Below are positions 14,477-20,531 of a stretch of DNA of 20,531 nucleotides, one piece after another (the first letter of the stretch is position 1; each line of letters begins with the position of its first letter). The notes beneath the pieces are model-generated. The model made no database searches. It was not told the DNA's origin and saw only the letters and a list, made by a program, of their open reading frames with translations. The stretch is taken from the NCBI GenBank assembly GCA_964394475.1, contig CAYMXZ010000038.1, forward strand, positions 1 through 20,531. Direction: 5' to 3'. This DNA is from RQOF01 sp964394475 (GTDB taxonomy: Bacteria > Calditrichota > Calditrichia > RBG-13-44-9). The position numbers and the translations under genes were made by a program.

Positions 14477-16072
14477 CTATATGGTGCTTTCAAAATCCCT
14501 TTTATATCGCTTTAATCCTTCCAGAATTCCTTCTGCAATTTTAAATTGATAGGCAGCCGTTTTTAAAATCTTTAAATCATAGGCATTGGAAAGAAAACCG
14601 GTTTCAATAAGAATATTCGGCATGGTGGCGCCCACCATTACCCAGAAAGGACCCTGTTTCACCCCCCGACCTTTGAAATCGATGCCCTGCATTTTTTTAT
14701 CAATCTCCTGGTGAACCAGAGAAGCCAGATATTCGCTTTGCCGCGAGAACGCATTTTGAGCCATGGTCGCTAAAATTTGGTTGATTCCTTTATATTCATT
14801 CCGAGTTTGAGAATCTTCAAAATTAATAACCGAATTTTCTTTCAGCACGACATCTCTGGCCATGTCACCTTTTTCCGGACCAAGAATGTACGTCTCAAAG
14901 CCGCTGGCGCGTTTATTATCATTCGAGTTGGCATGGATACTGATAAAAAGTTTTCCGTTGTTCTCATTGGCAATTCTGGTCCGCTGCTGCAATGGAACAA
15001 AGTAATCATTATTCCTGGTATATATCACCTTAACCTCTGGCATCTCTTTGTTGATCAGCTGACCCAACTTCAGGGCGATAGCCAGAACGATATCCTTTTC
15101 TTTGGTTTTGTCTTTACCGATAGTTCCTGGATCCTTACCACCGTGGCCGGGATCGATGACAATTTTATCAATTAACCATTTGCGACGCTCTTCCTCTAAC
15201 TGATTTTTCACCTCATCGGATGGTTCAGTTTCCTCGAACGAACTGTCCTCCTCCGCCAGCTGGTCTTCAGAAATCTCTTCTTTGCTTCTTAAAATTACTA
15301 AAATTTCATTATTTTCGGGTTGAAATACAATCTCACGGCTCAAAGGCTCTTTCTTAAGCAAAAAAGCAACACTGGCCAACTCTGCAAATTGAAAAGTTTT
15401 TATTTTGCTGACCAACCCTGCTGGCTTCGATTGGTTGATCCGCTCCGAATCGATCTTTCCACCATACAAATCCACATGCAACCAGCCATAACGAATATCA
15501 GTAGTCACTTCGCCGGCTTTAAACTCTCTCAGCGTTTTAAATCGCAGAACCGTTCCATTCTCCCGCGGAGAGATAATAACGTCGGTAATATTAAACTGAC
15601 TGGAACTCAGGTCAAGCAGCTGCTGGTTCTGATCATAGAGAATTCCCAGGCGGGTATAACGCTGTACCAAGGGAAAGAAATATCTGGAAGGGACATAAAT
15701 TTCATTATTCAGCCACAGCGCAGAAGCTGGCATTTGATAAACTTCTTCATCAATAAGCACGAATGCATTGTTGGCCGTGACCACTACTTTATTTTGTGGT
15801 AGATATAATACTATCTTTTTCTTGTTCTCATTGAAGTAGGTTTGAAATTGAAACAGGTCCGCCAGTTGTTTGGTTGATATATGGGCAAGCTGGTTCTTCC
15901 AGATGATGGGAAGTGTTCCAATCACTTTTCCTTCTCTCTGAATGGTTAGTTCAGAGAGTTCTTTCCCGGATGCAGGCAAAATATTTTGCATCATTTGACC
16001 AAATGCCTGCTCGATCTCCAAAAAGAGAAATCCAACGAGCGGAATATTTTTTAAGAACAAACGTCTTTTCAT
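14477..16072 (-). CDS. N-acetylmuramoyl-L-alanine amidase (AmiC/Amidase_3 type) with AMIN-like domain
   Basis: A 531-residue exported amidase that cuts the lactyl-peptide bond of peptidoglycan. The N-terminus (MKRRLFLKNIPLVGFLFL) is a plausible signal sequence with an RR pair but not a full Tat motif. Residues about 40-155 resemble the copper-amine-oxidase-N-type stalk fold often found in surface hydrolases, and about 162-263 an AMIN-like localisation domain. An acidic linker (268-297) follows, then Amidase_3 (about 303-525) with zinc ligands H310 (DPGHGG), E325 and H380 (SIHANS), and catalytic E490 (LIETGFLSN). An insert near 400-450 (KENSVINFED...) corresponds to the regulatory helix region of AmiC-like enzymes that blocks the active site until activation. 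It heads the amidase-murI-barrel unit. Direct repeats precede the start. Confidence 0.94.
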   Translation of the reverse strand: MKRRLFLKNIPLVGFLFLEIEQAFGQMMQNILPASGKELSELTIQREGKVIGTLPIIWKNQLAHISTKQLADLFQFQTYFNENKKKIVLYLPQNKVVVTANNAFVLIDEEVYQMPASALWLNNEIYVPSRYFFPLVQRYTRLGILYDQNQQLLDLSSSQFNITDVIISPRENGTVLRFKTLREFKAGEVTTDIRYGWLHVDLYGGKIDSERINQSKPAGLVSKIKTFQFAELASVAFLLKKEPLSREIVFQPENNEILVILRSKEEISEDQLAEEDSSFEETEPSDEVKNQLEEERRKWLIDKIVIDPGHGGKDPGTIGKDKTKEKDIVLAIALKLGQLINKEMPEVKVIYTRNNDYFVPLQQRTRIANENNGKLFISIHANSNDNKRASGFETYILGPEKGDMARDVVLKENSVINFEDSQTRNEYKGINQILATMAQNAFSRQSEYLASLVHQEIDKKMQGIDFKGRGVKQGPFWVMVGATMPNILIETGFLSNAYDLKILKTAAYQFKIAEGILEGLKRYKRDFESTI

Positions 16073-16076
16073 TTCT

Positions 16077-16095
16077 GTTTACATTAAAGTTTACA
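16077..16095 (-). repeat. Tandem TGTAAAC repeats directly upstream of the amidase start
   Basis: In the gene's direction, TGTAAAC-TTTAA-TGTAAAC: two exact 7-mers 12 nt apart, the second ending 4 nt before the ATG at 16072. They occupy the place of the ribosome binding site, and no Shine-Dalgarno sequence is seen. They may be a binding site for a repressor or RNA-binding protein. The evidence is pattern only. Confidence 0.4.
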
Positions 16096-16159
16096 AAAAA
16101 TAACACATTATCTTATAATTTTCAACTTGATTGAAAAAGGATAAAAATGTAACACCCGG

Positions 16160-16175
16160 ATATCCAAAAGAATAA
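16160..16175 (-). repeat. 16-nt motif, copy 2
   Basis: On the minus strand this reads TTATTCTTTTGGATAT, identical to 207-222 on the plus strand, and it points toward the amidase gene about 88 nt away. The rest of the 255-nt gap 16073-16327 holds no gene I can support. The hairpin flanking copy 1 is not conserved here, so any shared function would lie in the motif itself. Confidence 0.4.
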
Positions 16176-16249
16176 TCACTCTTTGTGAATTATAACTAAT
16201 CTACTTCACATAGAATTACCAATCATAGTTTTAAGTTCCACCGATGAAA

Positions 16250-16303
16250 ATATAAAAATGAATTCTATTAAGGTGGCTTTAGTATCAGGATGACGATAGA
16301 ATT
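16250..16303 (-). terminator. Possible intrinsic terminator of tex
   Basis: Read on the minus strand, AATTCTAT (16303-16296) pairs with ATAGAATT (16268-16261) across a 27-nt loop, followed by a T-rich run (CATTTTTATATTTT). It begins about 25 nt after the tex stop codon. The large loop and the mostly A-T stem make it a weak candidate. Confidence 0.3.
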
Positions 16304-16327
16304 GAATAATCGAAGAGTGCAAACCCA

Positions 16328-18496
16328 TCATGTTTTCAGACTTAGTTTTACTCTACCTTTCTCCAGCTCCACTCCAATGACTTTTACCGTGACGATATCC
16401 CCTACTGAAACCACCTGATGAGGATCCTTCACATATTTTGGACCCATCTCACTGACATGAATCAAACCATCTCGTTTGATACCAATGTCAACAAAGGCAC
16501 CAAAATCAACTACATTTCGCACCGTGCCCTGTAGAATCATTCCCTCATGTAAATCTTCTATTTTAAGAACATCGGTTCTCAGCAGAGGTTGAGGCATTTC
16601 CTCCCGCGGATCTCTCCCTGGTTTTTCCAGATTAATCAGGATATCTTCTAAAGTGGGTTCTCCTACTTCCAGCTCTTGAGCCAGGTTCTTCAGATCAACA
16701 TGCATCAATTCTATTTTCTGCATGATTGATTTCCACTCAGTCGGCCGATCATATATCTCAAACCTTTCTAATAATTTTCGAGTCACTGCATAGGATTCAG
16801 GATGAATGGAAGTATTATCAAGTAAATTATCCCCGTCCGGGATCCGCAGAAATCCAGCCGCTTGCTGAAAAACTTTTTCACCGATACCTTCCACTTCTTT
16901 AAATTCCTGTCGATTGCGAAAAGGCCCGTGCTGGTCGCGATACGCCACAATATTTTCAGCGGTGCGGGAGGTCAGACCAGAGATATAACGTAATAAACTG
17001 GATGAGGCGGTATTCACATTTACTCCCACTAAATTCACCGCACTCTCTACGACGGCCTTCAGGGCTTCTTCCAGTTTGTTCTGATTCACATCATGTTGAT
17101 AGAGTCCTACTCCGATACTCTGAGGATCAATTTTTACCAGTTCGGCCAGGGGATCCAAAACACGCCGTGCAATGGAAATATTTCCGCGCATACTGGCCTC
17201 AAGATTCGGAAATTCCTGTTGAGCAATCCGTGAAGCTGAGTATACTGAAGCACCTGCTTCGTTAACGATGATATACGAAATCGGTTTAGGGCTATTGGCT
17301 TTTAGATCAGAAATCAGATCGGCAATTAACAATTCCGTTTCACGGGAGGCAGTTCCATTGCCGATGGCGATGATCTCGACTCCCCACCTGTCAATCAATT
17401 TTCTTAAGACAGTTTTTGATTCGAAAATTTCATTTTGGGGAGGATGGGGGAAAATGGTGGCTCCTTCCAGATATCGGCCTGTCTCGTCTATCACTGCCAG
17501 CTTACAACCGGTGCGAAATCCCGGATCGATTCCCATAATTTTTTTACCCTTTAAGGGAGGCTGTAATAAAAGCTGTCGCAGATTTCTGGCAAAAACCTGG
17601 ATGGCATGCGCTTCCGCTTTTTCAGTAAGTTCATTTCGAATTTCTCTCTCAATGCTGGGGAAAATCAGTCTCCGGTAAGCCTCACGGATGGTTCTGGTTA
17701 AAAGAGGAAAAAAAATGCAGTTCTGGTTTCGAATATAAGATCTGGAGATAACCTCCAGTATCCACTTTTCATCGATTGCAATACTCACTCCTAAATAATT
17801 TTCTCTTTCTCCACGATTTATAGCCAGAATCTGATGCGGCAATACACTTTTCATCGGCAAACGGAATTTATAATACAGATCGTACTCGGACGATTTCTCA
17901 GGATTTTTGGCTTCGCTCACCAGCCGACCATTCTGTCGCATATATTCACGAATTGTCTGGCGAACATTTGCATCATCCGAAATGATTTCAGCGATGATAT
18001 CCGAGGCTCCCTGTAATGCTTCCTGAGGAGTATTCACTCCTTTTTCAGGATGAACAAAGGGACCGGCGAATTCTTCCGGCACCCCGGAGATAATTTCTTG
18101 TTTTAAGATCATCCGGGCTAGCGGTTCCAGCCCCTTTTCTCTGGCCTGGGTTGCCCGGGTGCGCTTTTTAGGACGATAAGGGAGATAGAGATCTTCTACT
18201 TCCTGCAACTTGAGCGCTTCATTTATTCGGGACTCTAACTCTGGGGTCAATTTGCCCTGTTCGGCAATGGAATGCAGAATGGTCTTTTTTCTATCCTGTA
18301 AATTCCGTAAGTATCGGATTCGTTCCTCAATTGCTCGGATTTCTTCTTCAGTTAACTTCCCGGTGGCCTCCTTGCGATACCGAGCAATAAAAGGTACGGT
18401 ATTCCCGGAATCCAGTAACTCAACAGTATTGGCGATCTGAGCTGCTCTTAAACCCAAATCTCTGGCAATAATCTGATAAAAATCCTGCTCGGTCAT
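16328..18496 (-). CDS. tex: Tex-family RNA-binding transcription accessory protein
   Basis: A 722-residue cytoplasmic nucleic-acid-binding protein. The N-terminal helical Tex_N region (1-about 200) carries GNTVPFIARYRKEATG (31-46) and EDLYLPYRPKKRTR. An RNase-H-like YqgF domain starts near 318 (MGIDPGFRTGCKLAVID), and helix-hairpin-helix repeats run about 489-560 (NTASSSLLRYISGL, VEGIGEKVFQQAAGFLRI). An S1 domain (652-722: GTVRNVVDFGAFVDIGIKRD) ends the protein with no extra tail, which makes it slightly shorter than E. coli YhgF. Tex homologues affect transcription and gene expression broadly; their exact activity is unsettled. GAGG lies only about 2 nt before the ATG, unusually close, but the N-terminus aligns well with relatives. 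It follows the small exported protein gene by 33 nt. Confidence 0.96.
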   Translation of the reverse strand: MTEQDFYQIIARDLGLRAAQIANTVELLDSGNTVPFIARYRKEATGKLTEEEIRAIEERIRYLRNLQDRKKTILHSIAEQGKLTPELESRINEALKLQEVEDLYLPYRPKKRTRATQAREKGLEPLARMILKQEIISGVPEEFAGPFVHPEKGVNTPQEALQGASDIIAEIISDDANVRQTIREYMRQNGRLVSEAKNPEKSSEYDLYYKFRLPMKSVLPHQILAINRGERENYLGVSIAIDEKWILEVISRSYIRNQNCIFFPLLTRTIREAYRRLIFPSIEREIRNELTEKAEAHAIQVFARNLRQLLLQPPLKGKKIMGIDPGFRTGCKLAVIDETGRYLEGATIFPHPPQNEIFESKTVLRKLIDRWGVEIIAIGNGTASRETELLIADLISDLKANSPKPISYIIVNEAGASVYSASRIAQQEFPNLEASMRGNISIARRVLDPLAELVKIDPQSIGVGLYQHDVNQNKLEEALKAVVESAVNLVGVNVNTASSSLLRYISGLTSRTAENIVAYRDQHGPFRNRQEFKEVEGIGEKVFQQAAGFLRIPDGDNLLDNTSIHPESYAVTRKLLERFEIYDRPTEWKSIMQKIELMHVDLKNLAQELEVGEPTLEDILINLEKPGRDPREEMPQPLLRTDVLKIEDLHEGMILQGTVRNVVDFGAFVDIGIKRDGLIHVSEMGPKYVKDPHQVVSVGDIVTVKVIGVELEKGRVKLSLKT

Positions 18497-18529
18497 TTCC
18501 TCAAAATAAAATTTTATAAAAATGCATCC

Positions 18530-19024
18530 TTAATCGGTGCGGTGAATCATCTGATGATCGCATTTGAGCAGACAGCTCTTCCCTTTCTCATCCATTACTT
18601 CCACGACCACAGTTACCTCTACACCTGGTCCCCATTTGGGACCATGGGCGGCCATTTTTTCTAAACGGCTTCGCGGCTCACCAGATTCCCCTGTTCCCAC
18701 TGATTCCAATGAACTTGACCATAGCTCTTTTTGAAAAATCACCCAGATTCTGCGGGCATCAATATTGGGAGGCAACAAATCTGAATTAGCGGGTAACAGA
18801 GAAATCACCGCCCGCATGGACTTCCCATCCGGCGGCGAAACTGGCATGAAATCTCTCCAGAGATAAGTCTCGAGGACTATCTTAATACCATCAACCGTAA
18901 CGGTATCCGGAGCAGCCATTAATTCTTGTAAAGTCAAATCCTGGCTTTTCTTTCCACTGCCATATCCGGAACACTGAAACTGACTGAACAAAAAGCAAAC
19001 GAGCAAAAACAATTGGTAGCCCAT
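18530..19024 (-). CDS. Small exported protein of unknown function, possible lipoprotein
   Basis: A 164-residue protein with a short hydrophobic N-terminus (GYQLFLLVCFLFSQFQC). C18 could be lipidated, but the residues before it (QFQ) do not fit a standard lipobox, so simple secretion or a relaxed lipobox are both open. The mature part has TVTVDGIKIVLETYLWRDFMP (42-62) and VSPPDGKSMRAVISLLP. It ends in a predicted strand-rich section (VEVTVVVEVMDEKGKSCLLKC) that reads like a small beta-sandwich. C149/C153-type pairing is possible. AAGGAAA lies about 5 nt before the ATG, a good ribosome site. It is probably cotranscribed with tex. No family function is known to me. Confidence 0.82.
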   Translation of the reverse strand: MGYQLFLLVCFLFSQFQCSGYGSGKKSQDLTLQELMAAPDTVTVDGIKIVLETYLWRDFMPVSPPDGKSMRAVISLLPANSDLLPPNIDARRIWVIFQKELWSSSLESVGTGESGEPRSRLEKMAAHGPKWGPGVEVTVVVEVMDEKGKSCLLKCDHQMIHRTD

Positions 19025-19055
19025 TGACTTTCCTTATAAATAAACTTTTTTTAAA

Positions 19056-19072
19056 AAATGTATTTTACATTT
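19056..19072. promoter_or_regulatory. Inverted repeat AAATGTA-TTT-TACATTT in the divergent gap
   Basis: A perfect 7+3+7 inverted repeat, 32 nt upstream of the small exported protein gene on the minus strand, in the gap shared with the serine hydrolase. Size and position suit an operator for a dimeric repressor, but the AT-rich context weakens the case. Confidence 0.35.
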
Positions 19073-19138
19073 GCGATAAAATAAAGTTAAAAATTTCTAT
19101 TTTTCTGCACACTCCATTCAGTGTAAAGAAAAAAAATC

Positions 19139-19152
19139 ATTGACCCGTCAAT
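19139..19152. promoter_or_regulatory. Inverted repeat ATTGAC-CC-GTCAAT in the divergent gap
   Basis: A perfect 6+2+6 inverted repeat about 105 nt before the serine hydrolase start. It is followed closely by the palindrome AATGCATT (19155-19162). With the repeat at 19056-19072 this makes three dyad elements in a 230-nt divergent region. It is an operator candidate; no regulator gene is adjacent. Confidence 0.35.
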
Positions 19153-19257
19153 TAATGCATTTTAATATACGACAGTTTTACCATTTATTTTTAGTGTTTA
19201 TTTATCGAAAACTTAGCCGATAATATTTTCTACTAAAAAGATTCAGGTGTGGATGAT

Positions 19258-20373
19258 ATGAAAAAGTATCTCTTTTCAATCATACTGGCAGTGCTGATTT
19301 TGAATCAGAAAATCGCCCGGCTGGAGATACCCATCCCCGAACAAGACCTCTCCAATCGCATCCACACTCTGATCAGCATGAAAAAAGCCGTCACTATCGA
19401 TTCTTTTTTCACCAACCGCTTTAATCATAAACTCTTTAATGGCACAGTATTGGTTGCCGAAAAAGGCCGCATTCTCTATGAAAAAGCATTTGGCTATGCC
19501 AATTTCAAAAGCAAAGATTCCCTGCGGCTGAACTCTATTTTCCAATTGGCGTCCGTATCCAAACCTTTAACTTCCTGCGCCATCCTGATGCTCTTCGAGC
19601 AAGGATTACTGCAATTAGATGACGATCTGCAAAAATATTTCCCCGACTTTCCGTATGAGGGCGTAACCATTCGCATGCTATTGACTCACCGCTCCGGTTT
19701 ACCAGATTACATGTATTTCTCCCACTATTTGTGGAAAGATAAAAGCATTCCTCTTACAAATCAGGATGTTCTGGATTTAATGATTTTTTATAAACCAGGG
19801 CGCTATTATCTCCCAGACCGTCGATATAACTATAGTAATACGAACTATTGTCTTTTAGCATTAATTATTGAAAAGGTATCAGGAAAATCGTATGCTCAAT
19901 TTATGAAAGAACATATTTTCCAACCTCTGGGCATGCGGGATACCTACGTTCTGGACTATAATGATCTGGCACAGCCCGACCTGGATCAGCTCGCTATCGG
20001 GTATGACCGGTTCCGGCGTCCCGCTGAAAACAGCTATCTGAATGGAGTGGTAGGCGATAAAGGAATTTTTTCTACCGTTGAAGATTTATTCCGTTGGGAT
20101 CAAGCGCTATATCATGGAGAACTGGTTAGTCCGGCCACCCTGGAAAAAGCATTCGAACCTGCCCATCGTGATTTGCGGGATAATGATAATTATGGTTTTG
20201 GCTGGAGAATAAATGTAAACCATGGCAACAAAATCATCTATCACTCTGGATGGTGGAAAGGCTATAAAACCTACTTCATCCGCAAAATCGAAGAGAAAAA
20301 GACAATCATCATCTTAACCAACACTGCCATGCATAATTTCCTAAATATTAAAAAACTTAGCGAACTGATATAG
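19258..20373 (+). CDS. Serine hydrolase, beta-lactamase / PBP4*-like family
   Basis: A 371-residue penicillin-recognising-fold serine hydrolase. The catalytic set is S99-V-S-K102 (ASVSKPLT), Y192-S-N194 (YNYSNTNY) and the KTG-equivalent H329-S-G331 (YHSGWWKG). Further family landmarks are MLLTHRSGLPDY, FQPLGMRDT and GDKGIFSTVEDLFRWDQAL. Members are D-amino-acid peptidases, esterases or class-C-type beta-lactamases; motifs alone do not decide, and the HSG form is common in the esterase/peptidase group. The N-terminus (MKKYLFSIILAVLILNQ) is a signal sequence or anchor without a clear A-x-A cleavage site. I preferred the ATG at 19258 to the in-frame GTG at 19249 because it gives the more typical signal sequence start. 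It has its own promoter region, divergent from the tex unit. Confidence 0.92.
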   Translation: MKKYLFSIILAVLILNQKIARLEIPIPEQDLSNRIHTLISMKKAVTIDSFFTNRFNHKLFNGTVLVAEKGRILYEKAFGYANFKSKDSLRLNSIFQLASVSKPLTSCAILMLFEQGLLQLDDDLQKYFPDFPYEGVTIRMLLTHRSGLPDYMYFSHYLWKDKSIPLTNQDVLDLMIFYKPGRYYLPDRRYNYSNTNYCLLALIIEKVSGKSYAQFMKEHIFQPLGMRDTYVLDYNDLAQPDLDQLAIGYDRFRRPAENSYLNGVVGDKGIFSTVEDLFRWDQALYHGELVSPATLEKAFEPAHRDLRDNDNYGFGWRINVNHGNKIIYHSGWWKGYKTYFIRKIEEKKTIIILTNTAMHNFLNIKKLSELI

Positions 20374-20531
20374 TCGGCCCTACTCACCGCCTCAATTAAA
20401 ATCTGATAAAAATTATTTTTATTTATCCGCTGCAGGTTTTTTAAACGGTTTTATTCAAATAAAATCTATTGATAAATATGGTTCATCCTATTAATGCGTA
20501 CCTGGACTTATGAATACTATAAATTTTCAAG
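20374..20531. other. AT-rich intergenic tail
   Basis: No gene is supported before the window ends. A perfect 7+2+7 inverted repeat TTTTATT-CA-AATAAAA (20449-20464) is present, but it has no T run after it and only A-T pairs in the stem, so I do not call it a terminator for the serine hydrolase gene. Confidence 0.4.

Noticed and set aside
20449..20464. Inverted repeat TTTTATT-CA-AATAAAA as a terminator after the serine hydrolase
   Set aside because: The stem is all A-T with a 2-nt gap and no T run follows.

Overview
The window looks like a chromosomal stretch of a Gram-negative bacterium of the FCB superphylum, with base composition that is moderately AT-rich by eye. Three things point there. 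The first gene ends in a C-terminal domain of the type IX secretion (T9SS) / FlgD-Ig kind, with the signature YPNPFNPSTTIRY. A PorV/PorQ-type outer-membrane barrel is present. A regulator combines a cyclic-nucleotide domain with DUF4388, a combination common in Calditrichota-, KSB1- and Marinimicrobia-like genomes. Calditrichota or a related candidate phylum is my best guess, from sequence flavour only. Most genes are ordinary housekeeping genes. I see no CRISPR array, insertion sequence, prophage, rRNA or tRNA.

Layout. 1-400 is an AT-rich intergenic leader with a terminator-like hairpin and a perfect but orphan Shine-Dalgarno sequence. 401-3253 encodes a large secreted multidomain protein and is closed by a strong intrinsic terminator. 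3488-5551 is a tight operon: an unknown protein, a metallo-beta-lactamase-fold hydrolase and a XerC/D recombinase. 5694-7396 holds a 69-residue membrane protein, a cNMP-DUF4388-receiver regulator and a small helical unknown. 7533-11230 is mutL-miaA followed by a diacylglycerol-kinase-like lipid kinase. At 11234-11923 (minus) lies a nucleosidase-like protein that converges on the kinase gene and diverges from a dUTPase at 12028. The minus strand from 16072 down to 12513 reads N-acetylmuramoyl-alanine amidase, glutamate racemase (murI), then a PorV/PorQ-like barrel. The minus strand from 19024 down to 16328 reads a small exported unknown and then tex. Diverging from it, 19258-20373 encodes a serine hydrolase of the beta-lactamase/PBP4* type.

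How the genes fit together. Several products act on the cell envelope: the amidase, MurI, the serine hydrolase, the barrel and the T9SS-type cargo. Others serve genome and nucleotide upkeep: XerC/D, MutL, dUTPase, the nucleosidase and MiaA. The most unusual items are: the regulator whose receiver domain has lost its acidic pocket and conserved lysine, with uncharacterised small genes on either side; a duplicated 13-nt initiation region, with an in-frame six-codon leader ORF, in front of murI; a 16-nt motif shared in the same orientation upstream of two envelope-protein genes; and a T9SS-type cargo whose fibronectin fold is interrupted by a polar insert of about 60 residues. I found no clearly new multi-gene system; the 5.7-7.4 kb signalling cluster is the best candidate for an undescribed one.
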